Origin: SAR324 cluster bacterium
GTDB taxonomy: Bacteria; SAR324; XYD2-FULL-50-16
NCBI GenBank assembly: GCA_028282885.1
Contig: JANQGX010000002.1
Coordinates: 1 to 39,549 of the forward strand
DNA: 39,549 bases
Direction of reading: 5' to 3'
The position numbers and the translations under genes are program-made. The notes below the pieces were generated by a model that was not told the origin of the DNA, did no database searches, and was given only the letters and a program-made list of their open reading frames with translations. This document shows, piece by piece, positions 20,876 to 29,210 of the stretch (position 1 is its first letter; the number at the start of each line of letters is the position of its first letter).

Positions 20876-21223
20876 CTATTCGTCCGTTTTACCGTCTGTT
20901 GCTGCAGGATTATCAGCTTCTTCAGCCTTGGCATCAGCCTGTGGAGCGGGTTGTTGAATTTCTTCCTCGGTAATGACCTCTATCACCGAAGACTTGGCCT
21001 TGTTTGATGTATCATAAGTTAACAGGAAGGATGTGATCATAAAGGCAACTGCCATCACAGTTGTAAATTTGCCAATAAAGGTTGACTGTCCTCTCAATGA
21101 TTGTGCCTGTCCGGTTCCACCAAACATCGCGCCTGCTTCGGCCCCTCTTCCGACCTGGAGTAAGACAATAAAAATGATGACAATACAAACAATTACATGA
21201 AAGGTAATCAATAAAGTGTTCAT
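20876..21223 (-). CDS. secG: preprotein translocase subunit SecG
   Basis: A 115-residue membrane protein, the small accessory subunit of the SecYEG channel. Two membrane helices (about residues 3-22 and 53-70) flank the conserved cytoplasmic loop LLQVGRGAEAGAMFGGTGQAQSLRG. The C-terminal 45 residues form an acidic Ala/Pro-rich tail (QQPAPQADAKAEEAD), common in deltaproteobacterial SecG. It is the third gene of pgk-tpiA-secG, 12 nt after tpiA, a neighbourhood seen in many bacteria. It converges on murG 46 bp away, with no clear terminator between. Confidence 0.94.
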   Translation of the reverse strand: MNTLLITFHVIVCIVIIFIVLLQVGRGAEAGAMFGGTGQAQSLRGQSTFIGKFTTVMAVAFMITSFLLTYDTSNKAKSSVIEVITEEEIQQPAPQADAKAEEADNPAATDGKTDE

Positions 21224-21235
21224 ATGACCCTGTGG

Positions 21236-21991
21236 TTAAAACACTGAAATAATATTTGAAAAATCTTCAGCCTTCAAACTGGCTCCACCGACCAATAACC
21301 CGTCGATATTTTCCTTTCCAAGTAATTCTGCCGCATTTGAAGGCTTTGCACTTCCGCCATAAAGAATACTGATCCCTTCGGATAGAGCCTCTCCAGCTCT
21401 TTCCCGAATAAGGTCCCTGATATGACGATGAATTTCTTCCGCTTGATCGGGTGTGGCTGTTTTCCCTGTCCCAATCGCCCAAATGGGTTCGTAAGCAAAA
21501 ACAAGCCTCAGCCATGACGACATCTCCACAGCATCAAAGACTGATTCCACCTGGCTTTTTATCTTCTCCAGATGCGTTCCTGCTTCTCTCTCATCCAGGG
21601 ACTCCCCGACACAGATAATCGGCGTAATTTTCATTTGTATCAAAGCACGGGTTTTTAGTCCAATCAAATCGTTTGATTCTCCGAAGATTTCTCTTCTTTC
21701 GGAGTGACCTACCAGGCAATAACCACATCCGAGGGCTCTTAACAATTCCGGTGATGTCTCTCCCGTAAAAGCGCCTGATAATTCATGCCAACAGTTTTGT
21801 GCCCCAAATTGTAGCGATGAACCGGATACCCATTCCCCGGCGTAGGGTATCAATGCCGTGGGAGGAAATACGACCACTTCAAGATCCGGCTTATTCTCCG
21901 TTACTGCAACCAGGGACATCACCAGGGATTCTGCCTGATCAGGCAAGAGATTCATTTTCCAATTGCCAGCTATTATCGTTCTTCGTGCCAT
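21236..21991 (-). CDS. tpiA: triosephosphate isomerase
   Basis: A 251-residue TIM-barrel enzyme interconverting dihydroxyacetone phosphate and glyceraldehyde 3-phosphate in glycolysis and gluconeogenesis. Catalytic residues are visible: Lys12 in AGNWKMN, His in VGHSERREIFGES and Glu in AYEPIWAIGTGK. The phosphate loop is ILYGGSAKPSNA followed by GLLVGGASL. Length and motifs are normal. It begins 2 nt after the pgk stop, with GAAAGGA inside the end of pgk as ribosome site. Confidence 0.97.
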   Translation of the reverse strand: MARRTIIAGNWKMNLLPDQAESLVMSLVAVTENKPDLEVVVFPPTALIPYAGEWVSGSSLQFGAQNCWHELSGAFTGETSPELLRALGCGYCLVGHSERREIFGESNDLIGLKTRALIQMKITPIICVGESLDEREAGTHLEKIKSQVESVFDAVEMSSWLRLVFAYEPIWAIGTGKTATPDQAEEIHRHIRDLIRERAGEALSEGISILYGGSAKPSNAAELLGKENIDGLLVGGASLKAEDFSNIISVF

Positions 21992-21993
21992 AT

Positions 21994-23181
21994 TTAATTC
22001 CTTTCGGTTAATGCTGCGATTCCCGGTAGTGGTTTTCCTTCCAAAAACTTCAGGGAAGCTCCTCCACCGGTTGAAATGTGTGACATTTTTGCAGCCAGAT
22101 TGGCTTTGTTGACGGCAGCCACCGAGTCACCGCCTCCGACAATTGTAGTTCCGCCATTGGCGGCCATCGCTCTGGCAATTTCAAATGTCCCCGCACTGAA
22201 GTTAGACATCTCAAAGACTCCCATGGGCCCATTCCAGAAGACGGTACCGGCTTTGGCAATCTCATTGCAGTAGGTATCGACAGTCTGAGGCCCAATATCC
22301 ATGCCAAGCAATCCGGAGGGGATATCTCCAGCAACCGTCCTCACCTCTATTTCGTTACTGAAGCTGGCGGCCGTCAGATGATCGTTCGGCAATAATATGC
22401 TTTTCTTCAATGTTTCCGCTTTCTTCAAAGTCTCTTCGACAAGACTTATATGCTCTTCATCCAGGATGGAATCTCCGATCTGATACCCCTGAACCTTGAG
22501 GAAGGTATAAGCCATTCCACCGCCAATTAAAACCGTATCGGCCTTATCGAGAAGATTGGAGATGACCTGGATTTTGTCCTTGACCTTCGCTCCGCCTATA
22601 ATAGCGCAGAAGGGTCTGGTCGGTTTTTCGGTAATGGTTCCCAAAAATTCGAGCTCTTTTTTGATCAAATAACCACAGGCAGCCTGATCAAAGTACTGGG
22701 CAACTCCTACGGTTGATGCATGGGCCCTGTGAACTGCTCCGAACGCATCATTGACGTACACATCAGCTAAAGAAGCCAGGTCTTTGGAGAATTGTGTATC
22801 ATTCTTTTCCTCTTCCGGAAAGAAACGAATATTTTCCATAAGCAGGCAATCACCATCACTGAGACAATCAATCGCCGTTTCCGCTACGGGTCCCAGAACC
22901 GCTGGCGAGAAAACAACTTTCTTCTTCAAAATCTGTTCCAGCCTCTCGGCAACCGGCCTTAACGAATATTCTTCCGATGGTGTTCCTTTCGGCCTTCCCA
23001 AATGTGAAATCAAAATCAGCCTAGCCCCGTGATCGAGCAGATATTGGATCGTTGGTATAGCGGCGATTATTCTGTTGTCATCTGTCACCTGCCGGTTTTG
23101 ATCCAAAGGAACATTGAAATCCACCCGCAAAAACACCCTTCTTCCTTTCAGTTCGAGATCTTCTATCGTCAGCTTGTTCAT
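21994..23181 (-). CDS. pgk: phosphoglycerate kinase
   Basis: A 395-residue cytoplasmic kinase transferring the acyl phosphate of 1,3-bisphosphoglycerate to ADP. The N-terminal half has the substrate-binding [20 protein letters not shown] and ISHLGRPKG. The C-terminal nucleotide half has [24 protein letters not shown] and [13 protein letters not shown]. It is the first gene of pgk-tpiA-secG; GAPDH, the usual upstream partner, is absent from the window. GGAG lies nine bases before the ATG. A promoter with a palindromic spacer (23251-23279) precedes it. Confidence 0.97.
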   Translation of the reverse strand: MNKLTIEDLELKGRRVFLRVDFNVPLDQNRQVTDDNRIIAAIPTIQYLLDHGARLILISHLGRPKGTPSEEYSLRPVAERLEQILKKKVVFSPAVLGPVAETAIDCLSDGDCLLMENIRFFPEEEKNDTQFSKDLASLADVYVNDAFGAVHRAHASTVGVAQYFDQAACGYLIKKELEFLGTITEKPTRPFCAIIGGAKVKDKIQVISNLLDKADTVLIGGGMAYTFLKVQGYQIGDSILDEEHISLVEETLKKAETLKKSILLPNDHLTAASFSNEIEVRTVAGDIPSGLLGMDIGPQTVDTYCNEIAKAGTVFWNGPMGVFEMSNFSAGTFEIARAMAANGGTTIVGGGDSVAAVNKANLAAKMSHISTGGGASLKFLEGKPLPGIAALTERN

Positions 23182-23250
23182 GTAGACTTGCTCCGTTGAT
23201 TAGCCTTGATTAGGTAGATAAGACCGAGTTATCGGAATCGTTCATCTGTT

Positions 23251-23279
23251 ATTTTTTGCCTTTCCAAAAGGCTTGTCAA
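23251..23279 (-). promoter_or_regulatory. candidate pgk operon promoter with palindromic spacer
   Basis: On the minus strand TTGACA (23274-23279), a 17-bp spacer and AAAAAT (23251-23256) lie about 70 bp before pgk. The spacer holds GCCTTT-TGG-AAAGGC (23258-23272), a perfect 6-bp-arm palindrome, placed where a bound regulator would sit between the two polymerase boxes. Confidence 0.5.
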
Positions 23280-23284
23280 GCTGT

Positions 23285-24595
23285 TTACATTTTACCCAGT
23301 CGATCCCGCGACAGCTCATCGAAATAGTAAGGGGTATCGGTAGGATAGTCCAAAAGACTGCGACGCAGCATATCCAGGGCTGCAATCCCGATAAACGGAT
23401 AAAATAGATCCGAATCGCGGTTGATAAGAAACTCTCGACTGGTAAGCAGATCCGGGGTTCCCCAGATAATCATCAGTTTGCCGGCTTGTCGGCCATCTTC
23501 ATTTACAGGTTTCAATTCTATCGGACTGGCAGCCAGAACCCAGTCCAGGCCGGATTTTTCCAGAAAGGCTTTGACGAGTGCCTCAAAAGATGAGTTTGAA
23601 TGAGACGGTATTTGATTCCGGAACTGTTCTGACGAGTTCTGCCATATTATCGATTCTTCAATGGATGAGAACTGTAAGCTAGCCTTCATGATTTCCCCGG
23701 CGTTCTCCACTGAGTTTATCATCCCGGCCAACTGCCCGGCCGAACCATAATCGATTGTCAGCAGGCTGCCGCCTCTTTCCTTCAGAATTCCAACTACCGC
23801 TTCCTGGAGAGTGGCTCCAGGCTCTACAATATCCTTTCTAAAGAGAGACCGCAGTTTTTCCTCAATGTGGTTTAACACGGGCATTTTCGATTGGTTGTCG
23901 ATTGTCAATTTGACTTCCACCAGTGCGACTCCAGCTCTGAATCCAAGATCGACACCCTGCCATTCGCTTTTCGGAATGTTCTCGTTAATAATCTGCTGAA
24001 TTCTGGATTCACCGACACCTGAAACTCTTATCTTGCGGGTTATGGTTGATTCGCCAATTTGAAAGATACTTTTGATATCCAGAAGGATATAATCGGTCAC
24101 CATAACCTTCATCTCCCTGGGAACCCCGGGCGTAAAATAGAAAACAGCTCCTGCGATCTCGGTCTTAAAACCAACTGCCAGACCCACCGGGTTCGGAATA
24201 GCGGTAACACCTTCAGGCAAAAGGGTTTGCTTGATCAAATGCTTAAAATAACCATCATTTTCATCACTGATGGACTTGCCATAACGTTTTCTGATGTTTT
24301 CCTTGGCCTCCTCATTGGTTTTAAGAGGACGTCCGAGCACCCTGGACACTGCTTCTGCTGTTAGATCATCAACGGTGGATCCCAATCCCCCATTGACAAT
24401 TACCACATCACTGGACTCCCCCAACTCTTTCAGCGTCCTCATGATTGTTTTCATGTCGTCGCCGATAACCGTCTTCCGTTCAACCCTAAGTCCGATAGCG
24501 GACAGTTCACCGGCTATAAAAGTGGAATTAGTATCCACAGTATCGCCACTTAATAGCTCATTGCCGGTTAAAAGGAGCTTGATTCGCATAGTCAT
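23285..24595 (-). CDS. cinA: CinA-like protein with degenerate PncC domain
   Basis: A 436-residue protein. The N-terminal MoCF-type domain (COG1058, residues 1-170) has LLTGNELLSGDTVDTNS and VNGGLGSTVDDLTAEAVSR and GVPREMKVMV, the family signatures of the ADP-ribose pyrophosphatase part. The C-terminal domain (from about 265) aligns in position with the PncC nicotinamide-nucleotide amidase. Its active-site motif is altered: where PncC has AESCTGG this protein has IDYGSAG (281-287), so the catalytic Ser is lost. The following GG-V-YSN motif is also gone (ASLQFSS). The C-terminal domain is therefore probably inactive as amidase, and the role in NMN recycling doubtful. The first ATG has no clear ribosome site; ATG at codon 3 is possible. 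It lies 103 bp upstream of pgk. Confidence 0.85.
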   Translation of the reverse strand: MTMRIKLLLTGNELLSGDTVDTNSTFIAGELSAIGLRVERKTVIGDDMKTIMRTLKELGESSDVVIVNGGLGSTVDDLTAEAVSRVLGRPLKTNEEAKENIRKRYGKSISDENDGYFKHLIKQTLLPEGVTAIPNPVGLAVGFKTEIAGAVFYFTPGVPREMKVMVTDYILLDIKSIFQIGESTITRKIRVSGVGESRIQQIINENIPKSEWQGVDLGFRAGVALVEVKLTIDNQSKMPVLNHIEEKLRSLFRKDIVEPGATLQEAVVGILKERGGSLLTIDYGSAGQLAGMINSVENAGEIMKASLQFSSIEESIIWQNSSEQFRNQIPSHSNSSFEALVKAFLEKSGLDWVLAASPIELKPVNEDGRQAGKLMIIWGTPDLLTSREFLINRDSDLFYPFIGIAALDMLRRSLLDYPTDTPYYFDELSRDRLGKM

Positions 24596-24758
24596 TGTTT
24601 GTTAGCCTTTTGTGTTATTCTAATAAGTATTTGTTGCTCTACTGCTTTATATCCTATCCATATCCAAAAAAGCAGAAGCCGACCCCTCTGATTGCCTTAG
24701 ACATTAAGTTTATATTGATTGGCATCATCAATCACTGACCTGTTGTGTCGATCTTAAC

Positions 24759-24778
24759 GAAAATCCAAAAGGATTTTC
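24759..24778. repeat. perfect inverted repeat upstream of fusA and cinA
   Basis: GAAAATCC-AAAA-GGATTTTC is a perfect 8-bp stem with an AAAA loop, in the 450-bp AT-rich gap between the divergent cinA and fusA genes. A consensus -10 TATAAT lies at 24918-24923 and a weaker promoter-like pair (TTGGAC 24942-24947, TAATAA 24963-24968) nearer fusA. I see no RNA gene or ORF in 24596-25045. Confidence 0.4.
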
Positions 24779-25045
24779 TTAAAATACACCGACGAGAATG
24801 AGTATTGAAATCAGCGTCCGAATAATGGTTTTCCCTGGTGAGTAAAAATCAGCACGCTCACAAAAACCATACGTTGTCCCGCATTTAAAAGATCCAAATT
24901 TTACACAAAAGGATCATTATAATCAGAATTTTACAAAATAATTGGACAATTGAAAAAAAGCATAATAAAATGGTTTGTTTAAAGTAAAATCAGTACATGT
25001 TTTATCAAACGTCCTCACTTAATACCCTTTCACGGTTACCAAAAA

Positions 25046-27145
25046 ATGAACGACCTCAATGCTACTAGAAATATAGGTATCTCTGCCCATATCGACAGCG
25101 GCAAAACCACCCTCACTGAGAGAATTCTTTACTACACCGGTGTGATTCACAAAATGGAAGAAGTCAGGGGCGGCGGATCCGGCGCCACCATGGATTTTAT
25201 GGACCTCGAAAAAGAAAAAGGAATCACCATCACATCCGCTGCGACCTCCGTATATTGGGATAAGTATAAAATCAATATCATCGACACACCAGGGCATGTT
25301 GACTTTACCGTGGAGGTTGAAAGAGCTCTCAGGGTTTTGGATGGGGCTGTCATGATTCTTTGTGCAGTGGCTGGGGTTCAATCACAATCAATCACCGTTG
25401 ACAGGCAAATGAAGCGGTACCGTGTTCCACGACTGGTATTCATCAACAAAATGGACCGAACAGGTGCTGATCCCTTCAAAGCCATTAGTGACCTGAAAGA
25501 GAAGCTGGGACATAACGCTATTGCCATGCAGATCCCCATCGGAAAGGAAGATGGGTTTGAGGGCGTCATCGATCTCATTAAGATGAAAGCGCTTTATAAC
25601 GAAGGCAAGAAAGGGGAATCCATTTTTGAAAAAGAGATTCCCGAAGAATTGCTTGAGACAGCGAATGAAAAAAGGGCAGAAATGCTGGAATGCGTTTCCA
25701 TGTATAACGATCAGTTGATGGAAGATCTTCTGGAAGAGAAGGAAATATCTGAAGAGTTGGTCTATAAAGCGGTATTGGATGGTGTGAATAGCATGGAGCT
25801 GACTCCTGTTTATATGGGATCGGCATTCAAGAACAAGGCTATTCAGCCTTTACTGGACGCTATCTGTCGTTACCTGCCGTCTCCGATCAGCGCCACTCCC
25901 ATGTCCGCGCGTGATGTAAATGATGAAAGCAGGACAATGCAGTTGGAGCCGGACAAAGATAAACCGCTGGTTTGCATGGCCTTCAAAATAACTGATGAGC
26001 AATTCGGACAACTCACCCATATCCGTATTTATCAGGGGACAATCCGCAAAGGAATGAATATTTATAACTCCCGTACCGGAAAAAAGATCAGGGTTGGCAG
26101 ATTGGTTCGTATGCATTCCGATAAGAGAGAAAATATTGAGGAGGCAAGTGCCGGCGATATTATTGCCATGATTGGTGTTGATTGTGCTTCCGGGGACACG
26201 TTTTGCAGTGATGAAGCCCGTGTTACCCTTGAATCCATGTATGTGGCACAACCGGTAATTTCACTGGCAGTTACCACTAAAGACACAAGTTCCATCGACC
26301 GAATGTCCAAGGCCCTCTCCCGCTTCATGAAGGAAGATCCCACTTTCCGTGTTGAATCCGACCCGGAATCCGGCGAAACGATTATCTCCGGTATGGGTGA
26401 ATTGCATCTGGAAATTTATATTGAAAGGATGCTGAGAGAATACAACGTGCCCATCGAGGTCGGAGCGCCGCAGGTGAATTATCGGGAGGCAATTTCCAGG
26501 GTGGCGCCCTTTGACCACACCCACAAGAAACAAACAGGGGGCTCCGGACAATATGCCTGCGTTCAGGGCAATATTGAACCACTTAATTATGATGATCCTG
26601 ATGCTGAAAACTTCGAGTTCCTTAACCTGGTCAAGGGTGGAAACATACCTTCCGAATATATATCCGCCTGTGAGGCCGGTTTCAAAGATGTGATGGATAA
26701 AGGACCGCTGGCCGGTTTCCCTATGGTGGGAATCAAGGTCAACCTGGAAGATGGGAAGTATCACGAGGTCGATTCCAGCGACATGGCATTTCGCATCTGT
26801 TCCCGGCAAGCCATGAAACAGGCCATACAAAAAGCCGGATCTCAATTGCTGGAACCGGTAATGAAAGTGGAAGTGGAAACTCCATCGGAGTATCAAGGCG
26901 CCATCATTGGCGATCTGAGTTCACGAAGAGGTGTTATCGGAAAGACGGATGTCAGGGATAATATCACCGTGATCACAGTGACAGTGCCATTATCGGAAAT
27001 GTTTGGCTATTCCACAACCATGAGGTCCCTGACACAGGGGAAAGCAACATTCTCAATGGAGTTCGACAGCTACACGGTTTGTCCGAAACACATTCAGGAT
27101 GAGGTTATTGAAGCTAGGAAAGAGAAATTGAAGGAAGAGTCATAA
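25046..27145 (+). CDS. fusA: elongation factor G, mitochondrial/spd-type
   Basis: A 699-residue GTPase that moves tRNAs and mRNA through the ribosome. G1 is AHIDSGKTT, G2 lies in KEKGITITSAAT, G3 is DTPGHVDFT and G4 is INKMD; domains II-V follow, with the tip loop of domain IV near TGGSGQYACV. Two features separate it from ordinary bacterial EF-G. The P-loop reads HIDSGKTT, not HIDAGKTT. A 3-residue longer loop, EVRGGGSGATMDFMDLEKEKG, replaces EVHDGAATMDWMEQE-. These mark the EFG1 type of mitochondria, spirochaetes, planctomycetes and some deltaproteobacteria, usually paired with a second EF-G for ribosome recycling. It is monocistronic, away from any str operon. No Shine-Dalgarno sequence is visible before the ATG. 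Confidence 0.95.
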   Translation: MNDLNATRNIGISAHIDSGKTTLTERILYYTGVIHKMEEVRGGGSGATMDFMDLEKEKGITITSAATSVYWDKYKINIIDTPGHVDFTVEVERALRVLDGAVMILCAVAGVQSQSITVDRQMKRYRVPRLVFINKMDRTGADPFKAISDLKEKLGHNAIAMQIPIGKEDGFEGVIDLIKMKALYNEGKKGESIFEKEIPEELLETANEKRAEMLECVSMYNDQLMEDLLEEKEISEELVYKAVLDGVNSMELTPVYMGSAFKNKAIQPLLDAICRYLPSPISATPMSARDVNDESRTMQLEPDKDKPLVCMAFKITDEQFGQLTHIRIYQGTIRKGMNIYNSRTGKKIRVGRLVRMHSDKRENIEEASAGDIIAMIGVDCASGDTFCSDEARVTLESMYVAQPVISLAVTTKDTSSIDRMSKALSRFMKEDPTFRVESDPESGETIISGMGELHLEIYIERMLREYNVPIEVGAPQVNYREAISRVAPFDHTHKKQTGGSGQYACVQGNIEPLNYDDPDAENFEFLNLVKGGNIPSEYISACEAGFKDVMDKGPLAGFPMVGIKVNLEDGKYHEVDSSDMAFRICSRQAMKQAIQKAGSQLLEPVMKVEVETPSEYQGAIIGDLSSRRGVIGKTDVRDNITVITVTVPLSEMFGYSTTMRSLTQGKATFSMEFDSYTVCPKHIQDEVIEARKEKLKEES

Positions 27146-27155
27146 GGCTTGAATA

Positions 27156-27174
27156 GGGGGATGCCACATCCCCC
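27156..27174. terminator. hairpin between fusA and the second PilZ gene
   Basis: GGGGGATG-CCA-CATCCCCC is a perfect 8-bp GC-rich stem between two convergent genes (fusA stop 27145, PilZ stop 27179). It has no U-tract, but position and strength suit a bidirectional terminator. Confidence 0.6.
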
Positions 27175-27178
27175 GGAC

Positions 27179-27688
27179 TTATCCGAGATACTGCAGCAAT
27201 CCATGCCATAGATCCTCATCAACCGGATCCAAAAACATACAGCCGACCTTGTACAGATCATCATCTGTCTTAAACACCCCCCTGATCTCCATTTTCAACT
27301 CCATCAAAACCAGGTCAGTGTTTCCGGGATCGGTAATTCCGGCGCTGATCTCATGTCCCACGTTGAAAGGTTTTTCGGAAATAAAACTCAAACCACCTTG
27401 CGAATAGTCGTTGAGCGGCAATGTAGACTGTTCTTCTTCATCGATGATGGTGATTTTACCTTCAGCTTCTACCCTTTCAAACTCCCTGATGGATTTGTAA
27501 TACTCTTCACTCTTTTCTTCCTCAACTGCTTCAACGGGAGCGTCTTCTAATTCGATCGGACCAACGGTATCGGTTTCAGCGTCGGAGATAAAAGTGATCA
27601 ATACATTTGAAGACTCCGGGATGTTACGCGGGAGTTTTTCCGACAATGTGATTTTACCGTCTTCGTAAATTCCGTATAAACTCTGCAT
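27179..27688 (-). CDS. PilZ domain protein with AF2212-like N-terminus (paralogue)
   Basis: A 169-residue soluble protein with the layout of the 7584-8123 protein. Residues 1-33 (GIYEDGKITLSEKLPRNI onwards) resemble the AF2212-like fold and an acidic linker follows. The PilZ domain has Arg68-x3-Arg72 (REFER) and DYSQGG (94-99), so both c-di-GMP motifs are kept. Shared blocks with the paralogue run to the C-terminus (YKVGC-F-DPVDEDLWHGLL). AGGTGA precedes the ATG by six bases. It is monocistronic and faces fusA. It is expected to bind cyclic di-GMP; the target is unknown. Confidence 0.85.
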   Translation of the reverse strand: MQSLYGIYEDGKITLSEKLPRNIPESSNVLITFISDAETDTVGPIELEDAPVEAVEEEKSEEYYKSIREFERVEAEGKITIIDEEEQSTLPLNDYSQGGLSFISEKPFNVGHEISAGITDPGNTDLVLMELKMEIRGVFKTDDDLYKVGCMFLDPVDEDLWHGLLQYLG

Positions 27689-27957
27689 ATGCTGTCACCT
27701 GAGAGGTTTGATTTCTATTGTTTCAGTCCCGGCCGGAATAGAAAATCGATCGTTCAACGGACTGAGGCGTTGGCATTAACAAGCCAGACCACCCACGACT
27801 GTTACTGCTGATATCAGATCATAACATAGTATGAAGTTTAGACAATGACAAGGTAATATTAAGCCCAAGATCGATCTGATACATCAAAAACAGACCCCGA
27901 ATGGTGGAAAAAAGGAAAATCTGACCCAATTCCACTATTGATGTCTTTAGAATAATC

Positions 27958-28524
27958 CTATCTGAAATTCTTTCGAGCCACGAGCGTTGCCGTTTTCAGT
28001 ATCTCACCATTGGAGAAAACAACGTCCTTCTCCTCATACAAAACTACCTGAAGTGCGATAAAAGAATGCAATAGCTCATTGGTTGCAAGGTAGCGATCCT
28101 TTTTGCCTTTGGGGCTTTTCCCGCCTGTCAGTTCCGGCTCCATGAATGTCTGAAAAATCAAAATGCCGTTGATCTTTAAACCTGTTTTGATTTGGGGAAA
28201 AAGTCTGCGTTGAAGAAAATTGATATTGACAATCAGATCATAGCGGTTCTTTCTGATCCGGTAGAAATCCAGATCTGTTTGAATGAGTTCTATATCCGGC
28301 CTGCTTTCCCGAATTAGCTCCAGGCCTGTTCCGGAGATATCAGCAGCCTCAACTGAAAATCCCTGTTCGGCAAGAAAGATTGAATTACGCCCATTTCCCG
28401 CGGCGATGTCCAATGCTCTGCCGCGTTTCGCCAATTCAAAGTGGGATCGAATTGCCTCATTGGGCTCAGTGGGATAATTGCCCGATGCATAACGCCTGTT
28501 CCACTTGACTTCATCGGCCTTCAT
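27958..28524 (-). CDS. class I SAM-dependent methyltransferase, TehB-like
   Basis: A 188-residue cytoplasmic enzyme. The SAM-binding motif I is ALDIAAGNGRNSIFLAEQGF (38-57), followed by VEAADISGTGLELI with the acidic residue that contacts the ribose. The N-terminus KWNRRYASGNYPTEPNEAIRSH is typical of TehB-like/UPF methyltransferases related to tellurite resistance protein TehB. The substrate cannot be inferred: relatives methylate tellurite, thiols or small metabolites. AAGGCGGA is the ribosome site. The next gene on this strand, the small secreted protein at 28632, lies upstream across 107 bp, and the two could be co-transcribed. Confidence 0.8.
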   Translation of the reverse strand: MKADEVKWNRRYASGNYPTEPNEAIRSHFELAKRGRALDIAAGNGRNSIFLAEQGFSVEAADISGTGLELIRESRPDIELIQTDLDFYRIRKNRYDLIVNINFLQRRLFPQIKTGLKINGILIFQTFMEPELTGGKSPKGKKDRYLATNELLHSFIALQVVLYEEKDVVFSNGEILKTATLVARKNFR

Positions 28525-28631
28525 TAGAAATCCGCCTTTTCTTTTCGGGTGGGTTTAGTAATTGCAGACAGATAATTAGCGGACCTTGCAATTATAAAAT
28601 CCGGTTGTTTTCACCAGGCAAAGAGGACAAG

Positions 28632-28922
28632 TTACTTTAGGGTACGTTTTGCCACGCTTTTTATGATTGCCGTTGTGATAGTCACTCCCCTCTCTTTCAT
28701 CTGCCGCAGTATTTCGTTTACTCGTTGCTCATGACTCCCGGCGTAGCAATAATGGCGAGCCCAGTTGTTGCACATTTCAAAGGATTCCAGGCAAATTGCA
28801 GGTGCTTCCGGATCTCTCGGTGCCTGGGATTGAGATCTTGGAACCTGTCTTGGAGGGCATTGAGCCAATGCTGTTCCGGCAAAGAAAAACAGGACAAAAG
28901 CTGTCAGAATAAGGCGTTTCAT
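28632..28922 (-). CDS. small secreted cysteine-containing protein, function unknown
   Basis: A 96-residue protein starting at the ATG with GGAGA upstream; an in-frame start nine codons earlier has no such site. The first 22 residues are a signal peptide (MKRLILTAFVLFFFAGTALA, cleavage before QCPP). The mature part begins with a Pro/Gln-rich stretch, then carries three close cysteines (ICLESFEMCNNWARHYC). A fourth lies right after the cleavage site, so two disulfides are possible. A C-terminal amphipathic helix (NEILRQMKERG) follows. I recognise no family. Confidence 0.65.
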   Translation of the reverse strand: MKRLILTAFVLFFFAGTALAQCPPRQVPRSQSQAPRDPEAPAICLESFEMCNNWARHYCYAGSHEQRVNEILRQMKERGVTITTAIIKSVAKRTLK

Positions 28923-29210
28923 TGCGATTTCTCCGTTTGGATAATTCAAATTGCTTTTTTGGTTTTGCTGGAAAAATCAATGCAAAGATGTTGCCAATAG
29001 AAAATTCTGTTTCTCATTCCCCTCGACAGAAAGCATCGTTCACATTCCGATAAAGAAAATACACCATACGAAGGCTTGAAATCAGCAACCTATTGGTCTT
29101 CATCAGAAGAATCACAAACCAGGTGATTTGGAATTTAGCGGCAGGTAGCGAAGGATATTGCAATCCTTAACTCTTGCTCCAGATATATTCTGTGTGCCAG
29201 AATCTGGGCA

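Noticed and set aside
23257..23273. GCCTTT...AAAGGC hairpin read as a terminator of cinA
   Set aside because: On the minus strand the stem is followed by A residues, not U. Its place inside a promoter spacer fits an operator better.
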